Positions 45,989 through 58,600 of a stretch of 64,000 nt of DNA are shown here, one piece after another; positions within the stretch are counted from its first letter, which is position 1; every line of letters starts with the position of its first letter. The translations under genes and the position numbers were made by a program. The notes under the pieces were generated by a model that was not told where the DNA came from, did not search any database, and was given only the letters and a program-made list of their open reading frames with translations. Source of the stretch: Notospermus geniculatus (taxonomy: Eukaryota > Nemertea > Pilidiophora > Heteronemertea > Lineidae); NCBI GenBank assembly GCA_002633025.1, contig NMRB01000206.1, positions 366,149 to 430,148 on the forward strand. The letters run 5' to 3'.

Positions 45989-47799
45989 GTTTGATCAAGC
46001 ACTATCAGTTTGTGGTGTTCTCAAACATTTCATCTGAACCTTCCTCCAAAATTTCTCTGGAGTCTTGCCCTTTTGACATCTCCTGTCATTTGGGGAGTGC
46101 ATGTGTCCCTGTATTTCCAAGAAAATGGTGTATCAGCACTTTTGTAAACTGTTGTTGTGGCCATGATAAATGTTAGCATCACTAGTTGATCACTTCTTGC
46201 GATTTACCTAATGAATCAAAAAGAAATTATCCGATGACTGGGTACAAATACATGTGTAGTGTCCTGTAACCCTTAACTTCATGACAACTATGTATCGGTA
46301 TGTATTCAAGGCTTTGCTGCTGTTTCCTTTCATAAAAAAAGAAGTCTTCATAATGGTAATGTGTAATGAATGTGTAGTTTGTGCTATGTACAAAAATTTT
46401 GTATATTTTCTATCGTTTTGTAAATACATGTAGATTGATATGTAATGTGCTCATAGTTCGCGCTATTATTGTATTGTTGTTGATATTGATCAAGAGAAGG
46501 TCTCAACATCGTCATCCTGCGTGTTTGGAGGGCTTCAAATCTTTTGGAGTTGAGCAGGTTGCTTTAACTTAGAACAGGCCTGCAGAATTCGGACACTTGC
46601 TGTGCCAAATGAAGACAGGTCATTTAGACCTTGGCAAAACTTCCATGTTTATGTTTTTACCCTTAGCAATACTAGGGCTGTTGGGTATTGTCGTCATGCA
46701 CAGTGTCTGTATGTCCATCCACGATTTACATTCTGTGCATTAATAATGGCACATCCAATCATTGCCATTTGGTATGGATGTGACAGTAGCAGTAACTTCA
46801 CAAGCCTATCAGTTTTGGCTGTGCTTCAATATCCAATATGTCGGCCACAACCACCATTTTGAATTTAGAATGTTGAGGTACATCACACATCTTCAACTGA
46901 ATGGCCGGAGGGCCGAGGGGTACTGGTATTTTTTCTGTTCTAGGACCAGCTTGGTTGTACATGTGCATTTGTAAGTGATAAAAAACAAATATAAGAATTC
47001 GTTTTTGAAATGCATTTATTTGGAAACCACAACCAGCCTGACACTCCAGAGAGAAATAGAAAAATACTTATATACAGACATCTGGAGCAGTACTTTAACA
47101 ATGAAATTTGAAAGAAAATCATCATCATCTTGGCAGTGTGGTTATATAGATAACCATGAACAAAATATCTGAAGTGTGCTGTGGTGTACTTTCTGATGAT
47201 TTTCAGCCTCCAATTATCCATCTCTTTCAAAGTTCGCCTTCCTCCATCAGCCTTTTTTAAGGCCCTGCACAACCACCAATGTGGGAGGCTCATATGGGTA
47301 CAAGTGCCAAGTCCCAAGAATTTTTATGTATGAATGCTGCCTCAGCTCACTGGTAGGTGTCAAAGAAGGGGTAATGTTCATGCGTGCTTGTGTCCGGTGG
47401 TTGAGGCAGGCCTTACCCTTTCGGATTGCGACTGTGTATTCATTGAAGTTTTATAGGCTAGTTAGAAACAAAGCGACCAATTTTATAGTCCAGTCAGTGG
47501 GCAAAACTAAGTGATACTGCATGAAAACAAGGTAACAATATTGAAAGTAAAACATTGACTTCCAATTTTAAATGAGATATGGCACATTACATCTAATAAT
47601 ATTGCTTGATAAGACAATGACTGATGGATGGCGAAGTGCAAAACGGGTAATAAATGGCATAGATTCTTCACATAGATATTCACATACAGTAATCCACATT
47701 CACATTTATGTATGTTGAAACCCAATGAGAAAATTACAAATATATAAAGGTCATGGTCATTGCCCCTCTGTGATTGGCACATCTGTCCCTGTCAGTCTG

Positions 47800-48000
47800 T
47801 GTTCTAGCCAGAAATTTTCCCAAACAGGGTGGGATGACTGCATTTTCCTAAAGACCCTGGATTTTCAAACACTGGCATGGTGGGAGTGAAATTCAAACAG
47901 GGTGGTGTAATAGAAAATGCATTGCAAGTTATAGGGTGGTAAAATGACCTCTGAATTTTGAACAGGGTGGTGCCACCCTGTGAAACGCCTGGCTAGAACA
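47800..48000. mobile_element. TGTTCTAGCCAG element, unit 2
   Basis: Duplicate of 37705-37906. Confidence 0.7.
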
Positions 48001-48642
48001 CTTCGACGGTCTACATCTGTCCGTTCGTCTTTCAAGATTTTCAAACATGCATCTAGTGTCTTACGCTAACAGGGAGGACGTCGGGGTCGGGGGCCAACAA
48101 TTAAGGCATAAAGCAGTGATTTTCATGCACAGAGAATACATTCTCCTCGACTGTAGTACAATGTAAAGCGTCTCAGTCCCGTTATGATTTCTTGATCTTG
48201 GAGTCTGTGCAGCATTGCTCCGAGCTACTGGAATGGTTGAGTGATTGGGCTTTTTCTTTCGTACTTTTTGACTGAAAGCGCTGAAAAAGAACAAAAAAGT
48301 GTGACTACTACATCAGTTAGCCTTGGCAATGATTTATCGCAGGAAAATTAACCGCCGATGAAATTGAGTGAAATTTTGGCCCCTTTAATTTCGTCGTTGC
48401 AGCTAAACTCGTTTTTGCCTATCGGTGCCACTTTCCGGGTTAATTTGTAGCATTGGTGAAAAATGAAAGTGCGCCTACTTCTTCGAAATATATTGTCAGT
48501 GTACCAAAAGTGTATGAGAGACATTTGAAAAAGTTTTTTCGGCATTCTACATGTATGTATGTCGGCAATGATCGGCCTGCGATAGACCCCTCCCCAAACT
48601 TGAAATTGAGATTATGGCACAGTGCGCATCTCTTATCGATCA

Positions 48643-48752
48643 GGGGCCGGTTTCATAAAGTGACTTTAGGCTAATGGTACCATTAACTTCAATGCATTTT
48701 CCATTTGGTTAAAGGTACCATTAGCTTAAAGTCACTTTATGAAACAGGCCCC
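48643..48752. mobile_element. Short hairpin, GGTTTCATAAAGTGACTTTA family
   Basis: GGTTTCATAAAGTGACTTTA with GCTAATGGTACCATTA on the left is inverted on the right, ending TATGAAACAGGCCCC. The counterpart in unit 1 (about 38503-38610) has lost much of the pairing. Confidence 0.75.
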
Positions 48753-49630
48753 ATGTCGCCAGTATTAATAGCAAACTTTTATAAGGCTCACTTCAAATTT
48801 TTGGTATTAGGGAAAGTAACAGATGCATTTCATGCGAAAATAATGTTATTTCTATTGCTAACCCCACAGCGAAGTTATTTGACCTGGCTAATTGATAAAA
48901 CCACTAAATATTAGTTGTGTTAGTCCAAAAGCCCCCCCCCTCCGGCTGAGTGTTTGCTCCATGAGAATCCGCTGGGCGTACAGGTATATGGGCGTGTGCT
49001 TGGTTTCCCCTGCGGTGGAATGCGGAGTCGTCGTAAACAGAATCGAAAGATTTCGCAAAACGTGTCAGTTAGGCCATGACTCTCATTTCGCTAAGGTGAT
49101 CAGATGGAATGCAAAATATTGCTTCTAATAGTAGTGCGGGATTCGAATCCACGATCTCTCGCCCTTGCTGGCGAAGTGCAAGAGTTCATGGGTTCCAATC
49201 GCGCAAAACTTTTATTTCATGATTTCACATGTGCGTTCAGTTACAATGCACTTAGTAGGTGGCGTTACAATAATCATGCAGTGTCAAAAATACATCAACC
49301 CAGACACTACGTTAGATGTATATGGATGGAACTGAACTTACCGCTCCCTGCAATTTGGGGAAAATGTTTAGATCATGTTATGTGTGTTTCGTTACCGCTG
49401 TTGTCGCCAATAAAGCAGGATGTTGATGAGTTTCAATATAGAATGTGGTCTGTTACTAAAAAGGATGGCCCTTGATAACATATTTACATGGGGATATATC
49501 GGTTTATTTTTGAGTACAAATAACCATGCCAGTGCATTAATCGTGAAGTGCGTGTGGTGACCTTCTTGGCACTGGTTTTCCGTGTCAAACTTCCCCAAGC
49601 ATACATTTGCCAAAAAAGTATTCCCCTCAC

Positions 49631-52600
49631 CTTTAAAGCTTCTCTTCGACCGAACTCCCACTTGGCCATCTCCTGCTCGACCCAGTGGGGAATGTCGGGA
49701 ATAGCGTAGGCTATACTGCACTTGAAGGCGAGTATGATGTGCTGGAAAGATACAAAAAGCTGTTATATAGTGAATAGCGCTTTGGATCGGCCATCAATCA
49801 CCCTTCGAAAAAGATGAATCAAATGATTCAATTTTATCGACGTACAGATAATTAATCAGTCACTGGTTTGATGTCGTCATCGTTCACTCCAAAGTTTGCC
49901 TTTGAGTGTCGAAATAATTTTCCATACAGAACCCATATTACTGGTTTGAAACCAAAGTAAAAAGGGTTCCACGTAGGCCTACATCCATAGCCAAAGAAGG
50001 TGGTACGTGAAGTGTTGATTTGATGTCATCAACAGTCGCCTTAGTTGATCTAAAAATTATTTTCACTGAAGATTATGGGCCGAATTCACCAAGGGTGATC
50101 ATCGCGCGATTAAGACTTAGACGCGTGTACCTCCTTCAAAAGCATGGTGGAAGTGTGTGCATTTAGTGAAGTTACACGCGTCTAAGTCCTAATCGCGCGA
50201 TGATCACCCTTGGTGAATACGGCCCCTATAAGTCTTACCTCTAACACTACAATGAAAACGATGGTTTCTGTTGGTCCCATGTTTGGGAACAGCCGATGGA
50301 TCTGCCCTGACATACCAACGAGAGCACAGTTCACAATCACAGCTATCACGCCCATCAACTCAAACATATCCTGAAATACACACCAACGTTTTCATTATAT
50401 CCACGTAGACGGATCGAAAAGCTTAATAACCGCTTTGGGGTTGTAAGAAAGAAACCCTTCCCAAAACTCGCTAGGCCGATGTGGAACTCAAAAGCGTCCT
50501 TCTACAAACTTAGCTGCATGTTACCCCACCGTAGGATCAGGCGGCCTGCTGAGCTATAATTTTGTATTTGTATTTCATTTTTCCGTCAGGGCCGAAGCCA
50601 TAGCATTATTGGCCCTGTTAAGTACGGAAGAGGCCATCTCAGGCTACTCATGTTCCTCACTTGGATGGGGTCTTTTACTTGCCCGTGCAAAGAAACAAGG
50701 TACAAGGCACCACGGCTTCCTTCACTGACCACGGACGGTGAAGAGCCTGGAAATGCCATATGGCCCGGACTGGATTCGAACCCGGGACCTGCCGCTCGGC
50801 TATCAAGACTAGAGGACTATAGGACAAGACTAGTACTAGTACTAGTACCGAGTTATCAAGACTACCTTGTGCATGGATCTGTAAACGTAGCTGGAGCTTC
50901 CTTCTGGCGACCCAAGAATTTGACGAACTGGAAACCAGCGACAGGCCTTACCTGCCAAATGCCAATGTTCTCCACTCTCTGGCCGAAAGGTCTTTGGAAT
51001 GTCATACAGAGCTTGAATGCATCACTCCTGATCTCGATGACGTTGTTTAGGAGGGCGCATAATGCCGCCAGAGGAAATGCAGATGAGAAGAGGATAACGT
51101 AACCATATTGGATAAACATCTCGAGATAGTCCTCAAACGTATCGTCGTACTGAAAAAAGGGTTCGAATATCAAGAAACGTGCCTTGGTTTAGGTGTCAAT
51201 AGTGACGTTTCGCAAATCTGACGAAACACGAAGTACGAATACGAAATTCAACTTCACTTCCAGGACCAAATGTATTTCTGGAGATTGTTGCTACCACAAA
51301 TGTCCCTGCTGCCGGTGCGTCTTTTAGCATATCATGTAAGACGGAGAGAGTTGGTGCATCTTGAATTTTTACTAAATTTCCAATTCGTATCTACGAAGTC
51401 GATACGAAAGATAAATTTCAAAGTTTAATATTAATACACTGTAACTCTGTCGGTCTAACGTCATACGCTAAAAGACGCGCTTGCAGCATGGTTGTCCTGA
51501 AATACATGTACATTACGTCATGGAAATGAAGTCCAATTTCGTATTTCGTACTTCGTGTTTCGTCAGATTTGCGAAACCTCCCTACTGATGGGAAAAGACC
51601 AGCCACGGAGTTTCCTGTCGCTGTCTGTTCGTCCGAGGAGCCGATGTTGGGAAGTCAATTAACTACACCCTTTACATTTGGCCAATGGCCATCTGGCCAA
51701 CACCAACCGATGGAAATACGCAGTGCTCATTTGGAATGTGACAGAGTCATCCCGATGTAGCCAATGGGATCTCGGAAGTGGGCCCTATTCGGAAGTGAAT
51801 CCCGTTCCGTTTCCACACTCGTCCTCGTACTGCCGACATAAATAGGGAGGTGTCGCAAATCTGACGAAAAACGAAGTACGAACTACGAAATTGGACTTCA
51901 TTTCCATGACGTAATGTATTTCAAGAAATGTTTTGTACCACAAAAATATCGCCTGCTGCAAGAGCGTCTTTTAACGTATGACGTTAGAACGATAGAGTTA
52001 CGGTGTATATTAAACTTTAAAATTTATCTTTCGTTTCCACTTCGTAGATACGAAGTGGAAATTTAAAAATTCAAGATGCACCATAACTCTTTCGGTCTTA
52101 CATAACATGCTAAAAGACGCACTGGCAGGAGGGACATTTGTGGTACCAACCATCTCCAGAAATACATTACGTCATGGAAATGAAGTTCAATTTCGTATTT
52201 CGAACTTCTTTTTTCGTCAGATTTATGAAACCTCACTATTATGAAAGAAGCCAATGACCATTTTTTCTCTAAAACCAAGTTCTGTTGCGATGTGTATTAA
52301 GCGAAGGGCAAAATAAGAAACAAGAAACACCCCACAGACAACTGCAACACGTGCATGGTGTCTTTTGTAAACCATGTGATACACGGACGACTTTAAGAAG
52401 CAGCAAGCAAGAGTGGTTCTGCAATCCCGATGTAGGTGTCATTTTTGCTTGACGAAAAGATAGCCGCATTTTATGGTTGTCGAATACTTTGCAACAAAAG
52501 AAGAACACACAAACCATTCTAAACTAAAACAAAAGCAACCTCAATCGTCAATCCATCTGCCAAGGGCAAGTTGGAAGCAGGCCGCCTAATGGGTTTGAGC

Positions 52601-55600
52601 TGCATTTCCATGTACTGTACATTTATACATGTGGGAAGCTAAGCAAAGCTAACACTTTTCCTGGAACTCCATACGAAACCAAAATACGCATTGCGCGGGG
52701 CCGTTTTCAAAGTCTAAATCTAGAATATCTTTTTCCTGAAGAACGGTCATGGAGGGTACTGCAGAGGGTATACATGTATTTGTGGCATGTTTTTTTAACA
52801 CAAAACACAGTCACTAGATCACCAATATGTACGATACCTTACGCAACTCAAAGGGGCATCGGAAAAGACCTAATTCCTCTGCCGGCTGAAAAATAACTAG
52901 TCCCTCTGAAGGGTGAACTTCGAACAGCTTCTTCCCAAACGAAGGTAATTTGAATCGTAACCAAGCAGCTATGATTACATTCAACACCATAGATGGGGAT
53001 ACTTCTCGAGTTACATGTACATTGCGATAATGAAGCAAATTTCCATCAGCAGCAACGGTGAGAAGTTTAAGGAAAGGCATGACAATTTCCACTGACTTAG
53101 ATTGTGACAATTGGCAGGAAGCTTTTAAGATCTTGCTGAGAAGCCACAATAGTCGGCCAGTTGGCAGCAAGCTTGGAGATAGTCAGCGAAGATATCGCGA
53201 TAGAGAATTCATTAAAAAAGAGACTTAGAAACGCGAACCGAGTTGCACGTATTTTGTTCATGGAAAGAAAATTTGGTTTCACGGGAATGAATTCAGCCTT
53301 CATGGTTTGATTTCTTGACCTTGAGACCAGACATGCCGGGGAACTTCAGACAAGAAAAGCATGCGTACCACTTTCATTGCAGATTCGACCTCAGCTTGCG
53401 TAAGCTGAGGTCCACTGTAAGAGACATCTACAGGGCCAAGGTGAGGGGAATCTGGTGCGGGAGGTGCGTTGGTCTCGTCGTCTTTCTCCTCGTCTTTCTT
53501 CGGGCACGTTTCCTCACCATCCTCCTGCTTCTCAGAGTCTAATGAAGGGAAGTGTATCTCCTCTACACCAGGGCCTGGTGTGGACGCTCTGCTTGTGTCA
53601 GCTAAAAGATGATCTTCAGGGACTGAAACTATTGAAAAAGAAATCAATCATTAAGATTTTCCCATTTGGCTGAGTTTACATCGAGGCACACGCGAAACGA
53701 ACACGCAGGCGAACAATGGCTTCACAAATGATTCATCCCCATGAAACCTTTGTTCGCCTGCGTGTTCGTGTCGCGTATGCCTCGATGTAAACTCAGCCCT
53801 GAAGACGATTAGCCTATTACTCCACGCCATTATCTCTAACGTTTACCTACCTTTCTCCTTCTTGCCTATCATGTGCATCATCTCCTTGTCGAGCGTATCA
53901 GGGCTGATGTTTGCCGTCATCTTGTAGCCCAGTTGAAAGAGTTTGACCTTCTCGATGATATACGGCAGTAATGCCTCCTTGAAATTGCCAACAACTTGGC
54001 GGGTGATGAGTAGGGCCGCAAGTTGCTGAAACAAAGTGAAATGATGGGTCATATGAAGACCAGCATGCTTTTACTTCAGATTTGCACAGCATTGCCTAGT
54101 GCATTTGTATTGCAAAATTCGAGTTAAAGCATTTACTAGTCTTTATTCATGACGAAATATTAAGGGAGGGATATCAAACACTGAACGCGACCACCTGATG
54201 TTGGCAACGGCCCCTTTTGTCGTTGGAATGTAATTCCATGGCGGCCACTTCATCGTTGCAGTCGATGAGACATTTGACCATATGTACATGTAAGTTGTAT
54301 GTAGCAATAGGCCTATCCTTGGTATTCGAGTGAAGTATAAAATGCATTAGTTAGATGGATAGAGATGTCGACATACCTCTTTTAATCTGTTCATATCTTT
54401 GAGGTAAAATGCAATATAGAACAAGGAGAGGAATGAATTGACGAACTGGAACTGAAATGAAAATTTCATATCTGTATTAAGACAGTATATCTAAGATATA
54501 CCACCAAATTAGGCGGACATACTGCACTTTCATAATCTAAGAGTCATTCTGCTATTTTCAGGCTCAACCCATTCGGAGGGTACATTGTGTCTATTCGACC
54601 AATGGCACGGTGAGTTCAGGCCAAGCCTGTTGACCACCATGCCAGAATGTGAGGCCGCCTGTTGTCAATTTCACAATAGTTATCTAAGTTCGTGCACCCT
54701 CTCAATGAAATCATCAGCCGTGACAACAGCCAATTGGCTGCTTATAGATTTGACCAATCCCTGGCCATTGAAGTAGGCGCCGCGCGTTCTTGCATAACGT
54801 GAAGCAGCGGCATGGCTGTGACGGCCCGTTTATGACGTTGTCCTCAGCTGTTATACCTTGGTATTAAAGATACAAAAAGCCACGGGAGGCAGTACTTACG
54901 CAAACTAACTTAATGATTAAGTGATTCTCGTATGATCTATCTTCACGGTAATTTTCTGAAAAATCAGACAACACAGTTAAAGAAAAATACACCGATGTGG
55001 AGTTGATCAGATGCATACCGGTACATGTAAATGACATGTGTATTTAAACGTTCCAATGCCACCATTATTCGACGAACAGAATCGTTGCAAACACAGCAAC
55101 CTTAACGCCAACACCCGAATGACCAGCGGGATGGCGTATTAATTAAGCAGGCAGACTCCTGTAATTGTCTTATCAGGAGAATAGAAAAGTGGCCCTTTGG
55201 CACGCTCATCTTGTTTCATTGCCAGACAACACGTTCGATGTGACCAATCTTTGAGCATCTCACGTTTTTTCGCCAATTATGTTGCTTTGACGGAGCCAGC
55301 CGTAGTGATTGATTGAGTTACTTTCTTCGAAGATGCATACGCCATGACCACCAGTAAAACTAAGCACGCGGAGACTGTTTTGATAGGGAGGGGTTACAAG
55401 TAGTCAAAGTCAAAGCCAAGGTCGTTGCTCGGAGATGTCGAAGCTGAGTAGGTGTTGGTCAAATTTCTTTGGGGGTGTTCAAGGGCATTGCCAATCGCTG
55501 TTCCTTACAACTGTTGAGTTGCGAACTCCCAAAGAGGCTTAGGGAATGTGGCAGTTGATGGAGGGTCAACCGGCTAGTTGTGTCGATATGAGTGAAATTG

Positions 55601-58600
55601 AAAACACGGCCGTTCTCACCTTGGTCATTCAACCAGTAGGCTATCTTCTTGTACAATTCATCCAGTATACCAATCGTCAGTGCAAGGAGAATCTTCGGTC
55701 CATACTTAGTAACCCGAGGAAAATCCCCGGCCTTTATCTTTGCCAATACCCAATCGTCCACTTGGAACACTAGCAGCATACTTATCAGCACAACTAAGAG
55801 GCAAACAGCTATCACAGGCACAGTTACAAGGTATCGAAAGAGATGACGCTTCCATGGCGTGTAGTAAAACTCCTGGCGACCTGTCACTTTATTAACCTTC
55901 AACTCGCCCTGCAGGAAATAGAAGGGAAAATATATCATCTTCTGCCAGTTTGAAGCCTTGTAAATTCCGATCGCCAGCAGACCAAGTGACGGAGCTTGGG
56001 AACAAGTGATTGCTAAGCCTTGTAAGGTTCGAACCTACCAGGCATGTTGCCCACCTACCGTAAATAGAGGTCGAGGTTCAACAAGAAGCTCCGGGCCCTG
56101 ATCCAGTGTCCCCCATTGGTAAGCCAACTCACTGCTTCTTCTCTTCCAATGTTCTAGATACAACGTGGCCCAGAATACATTGAAGAGGGCAAAGATCACG
56201 AACCATACGTCTTCCATTTCCTAAAAAGCGAGATTAGAAGAGATGTCGTCGGGAAATGCCATCAGCTCAGAATGTCACCAGAATATCAATATCTAACACA
56301 CTGGGGGAAAAGGTGTCTAGCTTGGATTCATTAAATCCGCTTATGAATGATTTAGGTAATCAATTAAGAGATGCTAAGATGGTGAAAACAATCAAGATAA
56401 CAGGAATGATACCATCCATCAGTCTGTCCTATGCTTTTAATGGATTTTGAATATTATCATGTTTGAAGACTAAGCTCACCTGGTCTTTGCTTGGGAATGT
56501 CCAAATGAATATACCAAATATAGCTGGCAGCGTTAGAGCGAGCGTGTAGTGTCCGAGATAGGCAAAATACATGGCAATCTTTACACCGAAATATTCACAT
56601 ATCTTGCCTGAAATAAAGAGGGACGATGTAAAAACAGCTTCTTCATCTAATATGGAACGTACAGGGGAAGTGGCGATAGCGGTTGGCCAAATGAGGGGGC
56701 CTCAAGTAAATTTTACTTGCCTAATGGTTGTTTCTTGAAAAACGCCTGCATCCAGGTTCTTCTGAGATCGCTCAGGTCATTGCTGTTATGTAATGGAAGG
56801 ACTTGAGATATCACTTTCTTTGTCAGTAGTTTTGGCACTGAAAAGGCATAAAAAGAGGCGTATGCGCGTATTAAAGAGAAGAGCAGCATGTCTCTGAATC
56901 AAGGTGGATGTGATCATGGCCTGATGAACTTATAGTACATGTACCAATGGACAATTAACAGATTGCCAAGTCCAGCACAACCAGGACCTTTTGACTGATT
57001 CCACTACTGATTTGTGAGCTGATGATTTGGGCGCAACAGTCGAGGACAAAACGTAACTGATAGCAAAAAGCAGATCTGTCGTCACATTGGCAACGAACAG
57101 CTAGAGAGCACCAGGGAGCACAGTTACAACGTACAAATGCATTAAAAGCTCTTCCTTGTGAAACTTCTAATTACTTTTCCCTGATGTATTTCTAACTCGA
57201 TTACTTCTACTGGCGATAGTGAACGCTTGCTCTGTCGGAAAATGATGATGATGATGATGCATTGTTCATTTAATCGACAAACTATCAAATGCCAGGCAAT
57301 ATGCCACGGAGGAAAATGGCAAGCCATTAAAAAGCGTCATTTGGTTCAACGTAATGCGAGAACAAAGAACAAAGGAATGGAGTATCGGCATGCCGACGTT
57401 GCTTAATCAACCCATCCATCCTACCGGAGGGCTATATCATCATGTGAAATTGAATGTAAATGGCTTGACAAATAACTCTTAGATGTTATTCGATATTTGA
57501 GGTAATCAAATCGACCGCACTTTCCCAAGCATGTTGGCGTTTAATGAAAAGTAAATAACTTATCATGGATGCTAATGAAACAGTCGTGGAATCTTAAGCA
57601 ATATTTGCAACAGCACATTGATTGTAGCAATTAACATGAAAAACGAGCTCTTTGAGCTGAATGAGCCAGAATTCAAGAAAAAGCCATCCTTTTCAACCCA
57701 TGACCTCCCCACTACTATCCAATTTCACCCACCAAATTTGCGATGCAATAGGCCCCTATTACATAGAAGCATANNNNNNNNNNNNNNNNNNNNNNNNNNN
57801 NNNNNNNNNNNNNNNNNNNNNNNNNNNNNNNNNNNGGGGTGTTCAAGGGCATTGCCAATCGCTGTTCCTTACAACTGTTGAGTTGCGAACTCCCAAAGAG
57901 GCTTAGGGAATGTGGCAGTTGATGGAGGGTCAACCGGCTAGTTGTGTAGATATGAGTGAAATTGAAAACACGGCCGTTCTCACCTTGGTCATTCAACCAG
58001 TAGGCTATCTTCTTGTACAATTCATCCAGTATACCAATCGTCAGTGCAAGGAGAATCTTCGGTCCATACTTAGTAACCCGAGGAAAATCCCCGGCCTTTA
58101 TCTTTGCCAATACCCAATCGTCCACTTGGAACACTAGCAGCATACTTATCAGCACAACTAAGAGGCAAACAGCTATCACAGGCACAGTTACAAGGTATCG
58201 AAAGAGATGACGTTTCCATGGCGTGTAGTAAAACTCCTGGCGACCTGTCACTTTATTAACCTTCAACTCGCCCTGCAGGAAATAGAAGGGAAAATATATC
58301 ATCTTCTGCCAGTTTGAAGCCTTGTAAATTCCGATCGCCAGCAGACCAAGTGACGGAGCTTGAGAACAAGTGATTGCTGAAGCCTTGTAAGGTTCGAACC
58401 TACCGGGCATGTTGCCCACCTACCGTAAATAGAGGTCGAGGTTCAACAAGAAGCTCCGGGCCCTGATCCAGTGTCCCCCATTGGTAGGCCAACTCACTGC
58501 TTCTTCTCTTCCAATGTTCTAGATATAACGTGGCCCAGAATACATTGAAGAGGGCGAAGATCACGAACCATATGTCTTCCACTTCCTAGAGTGCGAGATT

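Larger units (their letters stand above)
40491..49228. repeat. Segmental duplication, unit 2 (SKA2-like gene)
   Basis: Collinear with 30699-39117. Unit 2 carries private insertions at 41099-41242, 41998-42427 and 43251-43456 and lacks the 391-bp insertion of unit 1. Confidence 0.85.
45540..49228. other. 3' flank of SKA2-like copy 2
   Basis: Duplicate of 35419-39117; no additional gene recognised. It includes a better-preserved GGGGCCGGTTTCATAAAGTG hairpin at 48643-48752 and a SINE B box near 49140. Confidence 0.5.
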
